NCBI GenBank assembly: GCA_031552765.1
Contig: JAVBME010000010.1
Span: 5,183-69,182 of the forward strand
Length of the DNA stretch: 64,000 nt
From: JAVBME01 sp031552765
GTDB taxonomy: Bacteria; Bacillota; Negativicutes; Acidaminococcales; JAISLQ01
Direction of reading: 5' to 3'
Shown here: positions 1 through 7,637 of the stretch, piece after piece
How positions within the stretch are numbered: position 1 is the first letter of the stretch
Layout of the letters: every line of letters starts with the position of its first letter
Notes under the pieces: generated by a model
The model's database searches: none
The model's input: the letters and a program-made list of their open reading frames with translations, nothing else
Told to the model about the DNA's origin: nothing
Made by a program: the position numbers and the translations under genes

Positions 1-289
1 TATCTCCATAATCGCCGCCGGTCATATGATCGAATATATCCATGTCATATTCCGGTAAAAAACCGCCGTAACGGGCGGACGCCTGGCGAATCGTCTTGGT
101 TGCCAGCTCACAGCCGGAAAAACCGCCCCATGTACACACCCCTTCCCAAGGTACGCCCATTACGGCAAAATCATAATTTGCCAACTCTTCTTTGCCGGTT
201 ATTTTCGGCAGGCCGAGAAACGTCGGCACGCCGCTATATATTTCCGGCAGTTTTCTTGTTGGCACATAACAGATAGGTTTGTTTTGCAT
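1..289 (-). CDS. Ureohydrolase (agmatinase/arginase family), C-terminus cut by window edge
   Basis: The reverse strand encodes about 96 residues from an ATG at 289 running off the left edge. The visible part contains YDFAVMGVPWEG and, further on, IRQASARYGGFLPEYD, which match the N-terminal beta strand and the RxASxRYGGFxPE stretch of agmatinase/arginase-fold enzymes. These are Mn-dependent hydrolases that release urea from guanidino or ureido compounds. The metal ligands lie beyond the edge, so the substrate cannot be judged. An AAGGTG ribosome-binding site precedes the ATG. It is the last visible gene of the liv-linked operon, 50 bases after the nitroreductase. Family call fairly sure; specificity unknown. 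Confidence 0.75.
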   Translation of the reverse strand, partial: MQNKPICYVPTRKLPEIYSGVPTFLGLPKITGKEELANYDFAVMGVPWEGVCTWGGFSGCELATKTIRQASARYGGFLPEYDMDIFDHMTGGDYGD

Positions 290-339
290 TTTATTTTTTC
301 ACCTTCGTTTGGTATTTATAGTTGCCCTGCGAGTCTTTT

Positions 340-1083
340 TTATTCCTGCAGCAAGCCGTGTTTCCTGAAAAACCGCCCCACTTCATAGCGTGTTTTAGCC
401 ATCATCAGGCAGCCGCTGTGCTGCGACCAGTCGTCCTTCTTTTCGCCGCCGGTGCGCTTATCATAATATTCGCTTATCGCCTGGTTGTATGTACCTACTA
501 TCCCGTCGTCTTTAGTTTCGTCGTAAAAATCAAACTTTCGTACAACTTCTTTGGGCAGGCGCGGTTTGATGCCCGGCGCGTCGTCCGGCCAGCCGATACA
601 CAAAGCAAACAGCGGGAAGACCAGAGGCGGCAACTTGAAAGCCCGGGCAACGCTTTCGACGTCGTTTCGTATCCCGCCGACAAACACCCCTCCAAGACCC
701 AGGCTTTCCGCCGCTATCAACATGTTTTGCGCAGCCAAAGAAGCGTCTATGGTGGCAAAAGTATAGCATTCGGTATTGCCAAGTACCCGTTTATCTATGC
801 CTTGAAAATACTTATCCGCCCGCTTAAGGTCGCCGCAGAACAACATAACAAGCGGGGCGGACAACACCCAGGCCTGGCCGCCCGAGGCAGCAAAGAGCGC
901 CTCCCGGCCTTCTTTTTTTTGTACTTCTATCATGGTATAAGACTGGTAATGACTGGAGGTCGAGGCCATTTGAGCGCAATCGACAAGAATTTCTACCATT
1001 TCCCGCTCCAGCTGTTTATCCTTATATTTCCTGATGGAAACATGTTTTTGCAAAAGCTCTGTAACCTGATTCATCACTGTCAC
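340..1083 (-). CDS. NfsA-like FMN-dependent NAD(P)H nitroreductase
   Basis: A 247-residue protein with the nitroreductase fold. The N-terminal HVSIRKYKDKQL is the usual FMN-phosphate binding arginine region (about residues 14-25), and ASGGQAWVLSAPLVMLFCGDL (about 66-86, broken here only by reading) resembles the NfsA/Frp subgroup, whose members are about 240 residues. Such enzymes use NAD(P)H to reduce flavin, nitro groups, quinones or other electron-poor bonds. Its ATG overlaps the stop of the upstream ATC-hydrolase-like gene by 4 bases (ATGA), so the two are translationally coupled. Being in a transporter operon suggests a reductive step on the imported compound, but the substrate cannot be inferred from sequence. 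Confidence 0.82.
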   Translation of the reverse strand: MTVMNQVTELLQKHVSIRKYKDKQLEREMVEILVDCAQMASTSSHYQSYTMIEVQKKEGREALFAASGGQAWVLSAPLVMLFCGDLKRADKYFQGIDKRVLGNTECYTFATIDASLAAQNMLIAAESLGLGGVFVGGIRNDVESVARAFKLPPLVFPLFALCIGWPDDAPGIKPRLPKEVVRKFDFYDETKDDGIVGTYNQAISEYYDKRTGGEKKDDWSQHSGCLMMAKTRYEVGRFFRKHGLLQE

Positions 1084-1553
1084 CCCTTATTTTTCATTTC
1101 GAATGTCATATGGCAGCAGGGCGCGCCATTCAAAAGATGCGTAAGTTCGGCATGTTCAAGGTTTGGATTGAAGCCGTGCGCTATCGAGCAATCGATATGG
1201 TCGCAATAAAGTTTGCCCAGTTCTTCGTCGCCGTCGGCTATCCAGGCCGCAGCGAACGGGCATTGGTGAAATTTCTGGTCTATAAGCTTTTCGCCCATCA
1301 CCGTGTCGTAAATAAATAGCTCCGAACGTTCCATATCATAGTAGGGCAGGTAATTTTCCAAAGTATTGGGTTTGCCGTCGGCCGCAGCGTTAGCCGCTAT
1401 ATGCCGCCCCCGCCGCTCGCCGAAATTTTTCACGCCGCGGCGCACTGCTTCTTCGCCAGCCTGGCCGAAATCCTTTTTCACCTCTTTGGCAACAGATGCG
1501 AACAATTGGGCAAATAGTGTGTAAATAGATACTGGTTTCAATGTGTCTGACAT
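1080..1553 (-). CDS. ATC hydrolase-like protein (L-2-amino-thiazoline-4-carboxylate hydrolase family)
   Basis: A 157-residue soluble protein. The C-terminal half has YCDHIDCSIAHGFNPNLE and, 9 residues later, a CCHMTF motif, a Cys/His-rich pattern I associate with the ATC-hydrolase family (Pseudomonas enzyme of the 2-aminothiazoline-4-carboxylate to cysteine route). Most family members have unknown substrates, so this is a family-level call only. A GGGGGAGA site lies just before the ATG. The start overlaps the end of livF by 16 bases and the stop overlaps the nitroreductase start by 4, so the gene is embedded in the transporter operon. Confidence 0.72.
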   Translation of the reverse strand: MSDTLKPVSIYTLFAQLFASVAKEVKKDFGQAGEEAVRRGVKNFGERRGRHIAANAAADGKPNTLENYLPYYDMERSELFIYDTVMGEKLIDQKFHQCPFAAAWIADGDEELGKLYCDHIDCSIAHGFNPNLEHAELTHLLNGAPCCHMTFEMKNKG

Positions 1554-2275
1554 TCGCTCTCCCCCAACCCTAAATAAGCTTTCTTTATCCGGTCGTCTTT
1601 ACAGAGGATCTTGGAATCGCCTTCCATCGTTATTGTTCCGGTCTCCAGCACATAAGCGCGCTTGGATAGAAGAAGCGCCATATGGGCATTTTGTTCGACC
1701 AGCAAGATGGTAGTATTGCTCTCTTGGTTTATCTTCCTGATGACTTTGAAGATGCCTTCCACCACTATCGGCGCAAGGCCCATGGACGGCTCATCCAACA
1801 GGAGCAGTTTGGGCCTTGACATAAGCGCGCGGCCTATCGCCAGCATCTGCTGTTCGCCGCCTGAAAGCGTGCCGCCCGCCTGTACTTTTCTTTCCGCCAA
1901 ACGCGGGAAGATATCATAAACTACATCCAGGTCTTTTTCTATTTCCGCCTTATCCGAGCGCAAATAAGCGCCCAGGTGTAGGTTTTCCAGCACGGTCAGG
2001 TTGGGAAAAACGCCCCGCCCTTCCGGCACTTGGGAAATACCCAGTTTGACTATTTCATGGGCCGGCATATTGGTTATATCTTTGCCTTCAAACTTCACCG
2101 AGCCGCCGCTGGCTTTGACCAGGCCGGATATAGTGCGCAAAGTCGTCGTTTTGCCCGCGCCGTTGGCGCCGATGAGCGCTATTACTTCCCCCTGCCCTAC
2201 ACTGAAAGAAATGCCCTTCAAAGCAGGGATGACGCCGTATTTTACATTGAGATCCTGTACTTCAAGCAAATCCAT
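1538..2275 (-). CDS. livF: Branched-chain amino acid-type ABC transporter ATP-binding protein LivF
   Basis: 245 residues, the usual LivF length. The Walker A GANGAGKTT is near residue 35, the ABC signature LSGGEQQ near 138, and Walker B LLLLDEPSMGL near 157, followed by the switch histidine region ILLVEQN. It would energise uptake together with LivG on the cytoplasmic face of the LivH-LivM channel. The start is 3 bases after the livG stop and the end overlaps the ATC-hydrolase-like gene. The SMGLAPIVVE stretch is typical of LivF rather than LivG. Confidence 0.93.
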   Translation of the reverse strand: MDLLEVQDLNVKYGVIPALKGISFSVGQGEVIALIGANGAGKTTTLRTISGLVKASGGSVKFEGKDITNMPAHEIVKLGISQVPEGRGVFPNLTVLENLHLGAYLRSDKAEIEKDLDVVYDIFPRLAERKVQAGGTLSGGEQQMLAIGRALMSRPKLLLLDEPSMGLAPIVVEGIFKVIRKINQESNTTILLVEQNAHMALLLSKRAYVLETGTITMEGDSKILCKDDRIKKAYLGLGESECQTH

Positions 2276-2278
2276 CCC

Positions 2279-3064
2279 TCACTCTTCATCAAAGGTAAAA
2301 GTCTCGCGGCCAAGGTAGGCCTCTATAACCTGCTGGTTGCACTGTATGTCGGCCGGCAGCCCTTCGGCGATTTTTTCGCCGTGGTCGAGCACTATTATGT
2401 GATGTGAAATGTTCATGACAAATTTCATATCGTGTTCGATAAGCAGCACATTTTTTTTCATCTTGCCGGTCATATGGTAAATAAGCTGGGTAAGCTCGTC
2501 TTTTTCCGTAGAATTCATACCGGCGCCCGGCTCGTCGAGCAGCACCAGCCTTGGGCCGGTAGCCAGAGCGCGCCCTATTTCGAGGAGGCGCTGTTTGCCG
2601 TAAGGCAGGTTGGTCGCCAGTTCGTCCACCTTATCGCGCAACCCTACTATCTCAAGGATGCTTTCACATTCTTCGACTACCTCTTTTCTTCTTTGCGAAA
2701 GCTTTTTTCCACACAGTACGGACTCCAGCACGCCTTCACTATTGCAGCCTTCGTGCGCTACGAGTAAATTTTCAAGTGTGGTCATGGCCGGGAACAGGCG
2801 GATATTCTGAAAAGTACGCGAGATGCCTTTTTGTACCCGCTGGTGCGGTTTTAGCTTTGTGATATTTTCTCCGTAAAAAAATATCTCGCCGCTGGTCGGC
2901 TGGTACACACCGGTCAAAAGGTTAAAAAAGGTGGTCTTACCCGCGCCATTCGGTCCAATGAGCGAAATGATGTCTCCGTCCTTTTGCACTATATTGACTT
3001 TGTTTACCGCCACCAGGCCGCCAAAACGGATAGTAGCGTCTTTTACATTGAGTATTTCAAACAT
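2279..3064 (-). CDS. livG: Branched-chain amino acid-type ABC transporter ATP-binding protein LivG
   Basis: 261 residues. Walker A GPNGAGKTT is near residue 37, and the LivG-specific GISRTFQNIRLF follows the Q-loop near 78-90. The signature region is LPYGKQR, the normal LivG variant of LSGGQ, followed by Walker B LVLLDEPGAGMN. Partner of LivF; together they form the ATPase pair of the importer. A GAGGGGA ribosome-binding site precedes the ATG. It sits 12 bases after livM and 3 before livF in a tight operon. Confidence 0.93.
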   Translation of the reverse strand: MFEILNVKDATIRFGGLVAVNKVNIVQKDGDIISLIGPNGAGKTTFFNLLTGVYQPTSGEIFFYGENITKLKPHQRVQKGISRTFQNIRLFPAMTTLENLLVAHEGCNSEGVLESVLCGKKLSQRRKEVVEECESILEIVGLRDKVDELATNLPYGKQRLLEIGRALATGPRLVLLDEPGAGMNSTEKDELTQLIYHMTGKMKKNVLLIEHDMKFVMNISHHIIVLDHGEKIAEGLPADIQCNQQVIEAYLGRETFTFDEE

Positions 3065-3076
3065 ATTTTCCCCTCA

Positions 3077-4018
3077 TTACTTATAGGTATTGAGCTGACG
3101 CTTGTCCGCGCCCCAAAAGCCGGTCGGCCGGAAAATCATCATAAAGACCATCAAAAAACCAAAAATCAGCATGCGGTAGTTGCTCAAATCACGCAGCAGC
3201 TCGGGAATGACCGTCAATACGCCTGCGCCGATTATCGAGCCCGGTATGCTGCCAAGGCCGCCCAGCACCACCATAGCGAGGATGGTACAAGAGTCGTTGT
3301 AAACAAAAGTATCCGGACTGATAAAAGAAATGTAGCTGGCGTAAAAACTGCCTGCCACGCCGGCGAAAGCCGCTGAAATGACAAAGGCCAGCAGTTTGTA
3401 TTTTATCGGGTAGATACCGATTGATTCGGCCGCTATCTCGTCCACTTTCACCGTCTGCATGGCCATGCCGACGCCGGAATTAGTCAGGCGGCGCATGAAA
3501 CATATGGTGAAAAAGACAAAGGCCAGGGTCAGGTAGTAAAAAGATATGCGTGAGGAAAAAGTATAGCCCAGCAGCTCGGGTGACGGTATGCCCGGCAGGC
3601 CCATCGGCCCGCGGGTAAGTTCCGCCCAGTTTACCAGTACCAGGCGGATTATCTCGGCAAAACCCAGTGTTACTATCGCCAGGTAGTCGCCCTTTAGGCG
3701 CAGGGTGGGCAAGCCCAGAAGAAAACCGAACAGTGCCGCGCTAGCCGCGCTGGCGATACTGGCCAGCCAAAAATTGACGCCGAAATTAAGCATCAAGAGG
3801 GCCGCAGTATAGGCGCCAATGCCGTAAAAAGCCACATGCCCCAAAGACAGCTGCCCGGCAAAACCTGTAACTAGATTCAGGCTGAGCGCCAATACTGTAT
3901 AAAAACCTATGGAAATTAAAATATGCAGAAAATAAGTGTTGGCAACGACGAGCGGCAAGGCTACAAACAGCGCGCACAGTATCAAGGGCGTAAAACGGTA
4001 GTTTAACATTTTCTTCAT
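3077..4018 (-). CDS. livM: Branched-chain amino acid-type ABC transporter permease LivM
   Basis: About 313 residues with eight or more hydrophobic segments, matching the LivM permease family: VLALSLNLVTGFAGQLSLGH near the N-terminus is the hallmark segment, and RLKGDYLAIVTLGFAEI follows. The open frame extends to 4078, but the ATG at 4018 (MKKMLNYRF) is preferred because GGAGGG lies about 7 bases upstream and the longer version would overlap livH by 49 bases. It forms the membrane channel with LivH. Position in the operon: third structural gene after livK and livH. Confidence 0.92.
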   Translation of the reverse strand: MKKMLNYRFTPLILCALFVALPLVVANTYFLHILISIGFYTVLALSLNLVTGFAGQLSLGHVAFYGIGAYTAALLMLNFGVNFWLASIASAASAALFGFLLGLPTLRLKGDYLAIVTLGFAEIIRLVLVNWAELTRGPMGLPGIPSPELLGYTFSSRISFYYLTLAFVFFTICFMRRLTNSGVGMAMQTVKVDEIAAESIGIYPIKYKLLAFVISAAFAGVAGSFYASYISFISPDTFVYNDSCTILAMVVLGGLGSIPGSIIGAGVLTVIPELLRDLSNYRMLIFGFLMVFMMIFRPTGFWGADKRQLNTYK

Positions 4019-4029
4019 AGCCTGCCCTC

Positions 4030-4902
4030 CTATACTTTGTCGACGCTCTTTTTGCCGAGTATCCCGCAAGGACGGCAAATGAGCACGATGATCAAGATAC
4101 CGAAAGCAAAAGCATCGCGGTAACCGGAAGAAATATACGCGGCGCCGAGGTTTTCCACCAGGCCGATGACAAAGCCGCCCAACATGGCGCCAGGTATGCT
4201 GCCGATACCGCCGAGTATAGCGGCGGCAAACGCTTTGAGGCCGGCCGAATAGCCCATCATAGGATAAACCGCGTCATAATACACGCCGACAAATATGCCG
4301 GCCACACAGGCCAGCGCGCTGCCTATACCAAAGGTGAATGATATTATCCTGTCGGTATTGATACCCATCAGGCGGGCGTTATTTATGCTGTGCGATGTCG
4401 CCCGCATAGCGACGCCCACTTTTGTCCTGTTGACGATAAAATACAAAAGCACCATCAGGGCGCAGGAAAGCGTGATGACCGCTATCTGGATGTTGGACAT
4501 GGTCACCGAGCCGAATGTATATGTTTTTATGGCAATGCCCGAGTCGAAAGGATGGGTCTCGGTGCTCCAGATGATCTGGGCCAGGTTTTGCAAAAATATG
4601 GACATGCCAAGCGCGCTGATGAGCACAGCCAGTTTGTCCGCCACACGGATAGGCCGGTAAGCCACCCGTTCGATCAGGATGCCGATGGCGGCTGTCATCA
4701 GCGCTGCCAGCGGGAATGCCAGATAAAAGGGTATCTGCATAGTCCGCGTCAGTAAAAGCCCTAAAAAGGCGCCTATCATAAAGACGTCGCCATGGGCGAA
4801 GTTTACTATGGAAAGTATGCCGTACACCATCGTATAGCCGAGCGCGATGAGCGCGTAGATGCCGCCGATGGCCAGGCCGTTAATCAACTGCTGTGTAAAC
4901 AA
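4030..4902 (-). CDS. livH: Branched-chain amino acid-type ABC transporter permease LivH
   Basis: About 290 residues, hydrophobic throughout, with NGLAIGGIYALIALGYTMVYG and GILSIVNFAHGDVFMIGA, the N-terminal signature of LivH. A longer frame reaches 4965, but I place the start at a TTG at 4902 because GGGGGA lies 6 bases before it and homologues begin at this point; the extra 21 residues are hydrophilic and unlike the family. It pairs with LivM. livK lies 201 bases upstream, an unusual gap filled with potential RNA hairpins. Confidence 0.88.
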   Translation of the reverse strand: MFTQQLINGLAIGGIYALIALGYTMVYGILSIVNFAHGDVFMIGAFLGLLLTRTMQIPFYLAFPLAALMTAAIGILIERVAYRPIRVADKLAVLISALGMSIFLQNLAQIIWSTETHPFDSGIAIKTYTFGSVTMSNIQIAVITLSCALMVLLYFIVNRTKVGVAMRATSHSINNARLMGINTDRIISFTFGIGSALACVAGIFVGVYYDAVYPMMGYSAGLKAFAAAILGGIGSIPGAMLGGFVIGLVENLGAAYISSGYRDAFAFGILIIVLICRPCGILGKKSVDKV

Positions 4903-5103
4903 ATTTCTATCCCCCACACCTGCGGACAGGCAATAAATGGGCATATGCCGCGTTGTTCGTCGCATTTTATGCTCAACGTACGCATGTGTACGCTTGCGCT
5001 AAAATACTCCTCACGCCACGGCCTCTACCCATTTCTTACCTGTCTGACGAATTTCAAAGTACTTGGGGAAGCTTTTCCCGCTAAAAATCTGTAAATTATA
5101 GGA
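4903..5103 (-). other. livK-livH intercistronic region with potential RNA hairpins
   Basis: This 201-base gap inside an otherwise tight operon has no convincing gene. On the transcribed (reverse) strand it can form small hairpins, for example CGTAC/GTACG with a 6-base loop at 4977-4992 and GGGAA/TTCCC near 5070-5085. In many binding-protein-dependent transporters such elements protect the upstream binding-protein message or cause partial termination, so that more binding protein than permease is made. That role is inferred here. A second promoter for livHMGF is the alternative. Confidence 0.4.
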
Positions 5104-6249
5104 TTACTTCACTATCTGGAATTTGCCATCCTTGATAACCATCCTGAGCGGCTCTTTCATAACGTCGCCGTTCGCGTCAAAGGTATTGATGCCGGTCGCG
5201 CCTTTAAAGTCTTTCATTTTAGCCATATAGTCGCGGATGGCTTTTCTGTCCGCGCCGGCTTTGTCTATACATTCAAGGACTATTTTGGCAGCGTCATAGC
5301 CGTAAGCGGCGTAAGTTGCCGGAGACTGTTTGTATTTTTCCTTGTAGGCTTTGATGAAAGCCTGCGCCACCGGGTTGTCGGTCCCTTCATGGAAGAAACC
5401 TATGAGCATTATGCCTTCAACGTCTTTTTTGCCCAGGTCGATGAGCGCGTTGGAATAGATAGCGTCAACGCCCATGATCGGCGCGTTTAGGTTCATGTTG
5501 TGCGCCTGTTTGGCGATGAGGGCGGTTTCATTGTACAAGCCGCCGATAAAAATCATGTCCGGGGCCTGGCTTTTTACTTTGGTCAATATCGCGCTGAAAT
5601 CCTTGGTCTCGCCTAAGAGGTAAGAGTCGTTGCTAACAATGGTAGCGCCGAGCTTTTTCGCTTCTTTAGCAAAAACATCGGACAAACCTTTGCCGTAGTC
5701 GCTGTTTTCATAAATAATGGCGATTTTTTTGAATTTCAAGTCGTTTATCGCCCACTTGGCCACGACTTCGCCCTGGAAAGCGTCGGTCGTTATAACGCGG
5801 AAGGTATAGTCGCCCGCTTTAGTAACGGCTGGCGAACTGGAACCTGGCGATATTTCAACAACGCCCGCTTTGTTGTAAACAGGGGCGCCGGCCAAGGTAG
5901 CCGAGCTGTTGAAATGGCCGACTACAGCCAATACGCTTTTATCTTCGGCCAGTTTGTTGGCTACTATCGCCGCTTCTTTGGGGTCTGTTTTGTCGTCCTG
6001 AACTACCAGAGCTACTTTTTTGCCTTTGATGCCGCCCTTGGCGTTCACTTCATCGATCGCCAGCTGGACGCCATTTTTGATGCTCTCGCCATCCTGCGCG
6101 GACGCACCGGTCAAAGGCGCCGCCAGGCCGATTTTGATAGTGTCAGAGGCCGGTTTTTTGTCGCCGCCGGAAGAACCGCAGCCGGAAACAGCCACAGCCA
6201 ACATCAGCACGCCGACTGCCAAAAACAGAGAAACTTTTTTAAACGTCAT
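5104..6249 (-). CDS. livK: Branched-chain amino acid-type ABC transporter substrate-binding lipoprotein
   Basis: 381 residues. A lipoprotein signal peptide is visible (hydrophobic VSLFLAVGVLMLAVAV followed by SGC lipobox, Cys near residue 24), then a Ser/Gly linker and a Leu/Ile/Val-binding type I periplasmic fold: IKIGLAAPLTGASAQDG, LAVVGHFNSSATLA and GVVEISPGSSSP are typical. It captures the solute outside the inner membrane and delivers it to LivHM. The ATG at 6249 has GGGGGA eight bases upstream; a GTG six bases earlier is possible. First gene of the operon, divergent from the IclR regulator. The substrate may not be a branched-chain amino acid given the enzymes downstream. Confidence 0.92.
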   Translation of the reverse strand: MTFKKVSLFLAVGVLMLAVAVSGCGSSGGDKKPASDTIKIGLAAPLTGASAQDGESIKNGVQLAIDEVNAKGGIKGKKVALVVQDDKTDPKEAAIVANKLAEDKSVLAVVGHFNSSATLAGAPVYNKAGVVEISPGSSSPAVTKAGDYTFRVITTDAFQGEVVAKWAINDLKFKKIAIIYENSDYGKGLSDVFAKEAKKLGATIVSNDSYLLGETKDFSAILTKVKSQAPDMIFIGGLYNETALIAKQAHNMNLNAPIMGVDAIYSNALIDLGKKDVEGIMLIGFFHEGTDNPVAQAFIKAYKEKYKQSPATYAAYGYDAAKIVLECIDKAGADRKAIRDYMAKMKDFKGATGINTFDANGDVMKEPLRMVIKDGKFQIVK

Positions 6250-6378
6250 TTCCACATTCCCCCTTGTAATTTTTTATATAAGATAGCCAGCACAGCCGCC
6301 AATTTTCCAGCGGCCGGCATACTTGACTATTCCCCCCGATTACTATATCATTTAGAGTAAATATCCAAAACGACAATG

Positions 6379-6393
6379 TAGTTTCGGAAACTA
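6379..6393. promoter_or_regulatory. 15-bp perfect palindrome, candidate IclR-family operator
   Basis: TAGTTTC-G-GAAACTA, seven-base arms around a single base, in the divergent spacer between livK and the iclR-type gene. IclR-family proteins bind short palindromes of this kind. It lies just downstream of the predicted livK transcription start, which would suit repression. Binding is inferred. Confidence 0.5.
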
Positions 6394-6412
6394 TATTATC
6401 TTTATCGATATT

Positions 6413-6442
6413 TTTATACCATGTAAAGCGTGTAACTGTCAA
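6413..6442 (-). promoter_or_regulatory. Sigma-70-type promoter for the liv operon
   Basis: On the reverse strand TTGACA (6442-6437) is followed by 18 bases and TATAAA (6418-6413). The predicted start is near 6405, giving a leader of about 155 bases before livK. The rest of the 353-base divergent spacer (6250-6602) is AT-rich; I see no gene and no clear promoter for the regulator. Confidence 0.55.
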
Positions 6443-6602
6443 GCAATTTATTTATTTTGCCAAAAGCGCCCAAAACAGGCTATTGCTTATCGACTTATAC
6501 ATTTCCAGTATTTAAAATATTCTTTTAAGTATTTTTATGCACAAAGCATTTGCTATACACACGCCTATCTATTAAATAGTTAACAAAAGAAAGGGATATA
6601 AA

Positions 6603-7400
6603 ATGAAAAAAACTGTACGCCTTATACAATCGGTGCAAAGAGCGGCCGACATCATCAACTGTTTTGACGGCGGAAAAAGCTTCCACCTGACCTTGCCGGA
6701 GATAAGCGCCATGGTCAAGCTCAACATCAATACTACGCGCGGTTTGATAAACACTCTCGTAGCAAACGGTTTTGTCGAACACGATGAAGAAAAAAACTGC
6801 TACCGGCTGGGCCTTATCTACATCACAAAAGCCGACCTTGTCAACAGCAACCAAATGGAAAGCATACGCGCCTTCGCCCGTCCCTACCTAGACGACATAG
6901 CGCAAAAATACGAAGTCAGCGCCCGTCTGCAACTGGTATCCAACAACAGTATATTCACCGTGGAGACCGTCAACCCGGACGACGCGCACTATATCATTTT
7001 CACCAAGATGTACCAGGCCTTTCCTTTATATGCTACCGCTTCCGGCAAACTTTTCCTGCACTACCTGCCGGAGGAAAACCGTTCCGCCCTGTTAGACCGG
7101 ACAGAATTTAAAAGTTTTACTCCACACACAATAGTAGATAAGGCCGCCTTGATAAAATCACTCGAACGGATCGGCAAAGATGGCTACTCCACGGAAAACG
7201 AAGAAATAGGCCGCGGCGTCAGCGGTATAGCTGTCCCGATAATGTTGACGAACGGGCACCTTTTCGGTACTATCAGCATCACCGCTTTCAGTTCCATCAT
7301 CCAGAGCATACCTAAACAAGCGCTCGAAGACATGCGCCGCTGCGCTGCCATAATAGTCCGGCGGGTAGACCCGAACGCCCCGGACGCCAAAAAAGCCTAA
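6603..7400 (+). CDS. IclR-family transcriptional regulator
   Basis: 265 residues with the two-domain IclR layout. The N-terminal winged helix-turn-helix spans about residues 5-65 (IQSVQRAADIINCF, then LPEISAMVKLNINTTRGLINTLVANGFVE), and the effector domain from about 80 to 255 contains PLYATASGKLFLHYLPEE and the late GVSGIAVPIM segment typical of the family. It is divergent from the liv operon and most likely controls it in response to the imported solute or a product. A GAAAGGGA site precedes the ATG. Whether it activates or represses cannot be told; a palindrome near the livK start favours direct control. Confidence 0.9.
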   Translation: MKKTVRLIQSVQRAADIINCFDGGKSFHLTLPEISAMVKLNINTTRGLINTLVANGFVEHDEEKNCYRLGLIYITKADLVNSNQMESIRAFARPYLDDIAQKYEVSARLQLVSNNSIFTVETVNPDDAHYIIFTKMYQAFPLYATASGKLFLHYLPEENRSALLDRTEFKSFTPHTIVDKAALIKSLERIGKDGYSTENEEIGRGVSGIAVPIMLTNGHLFGTISITAFSSIIQSIPKQALEDMRRCAAIIVRRVDPNAPDAKKA

Positions 7401-7637
7401 ACGCGGTACGCCATAAAAGCCTCTTACGCTTCCAACCCCGCGCTTATCTCCCTCCCCCTAATAACGCCCACACCACCTTTTACCTCACCCTCAATCTCAA
7501 TAACCGCCCCCCTCCTTCCCCCTGCCGAATATACCTGTCTGTATACTTTTTCGCCATATTTACAACCATCCCGCCACACATTACAATTAAACTGGATAAC
7601 CCTTTTTACCAAATTTTATAATGAGGAGGCTACTACT

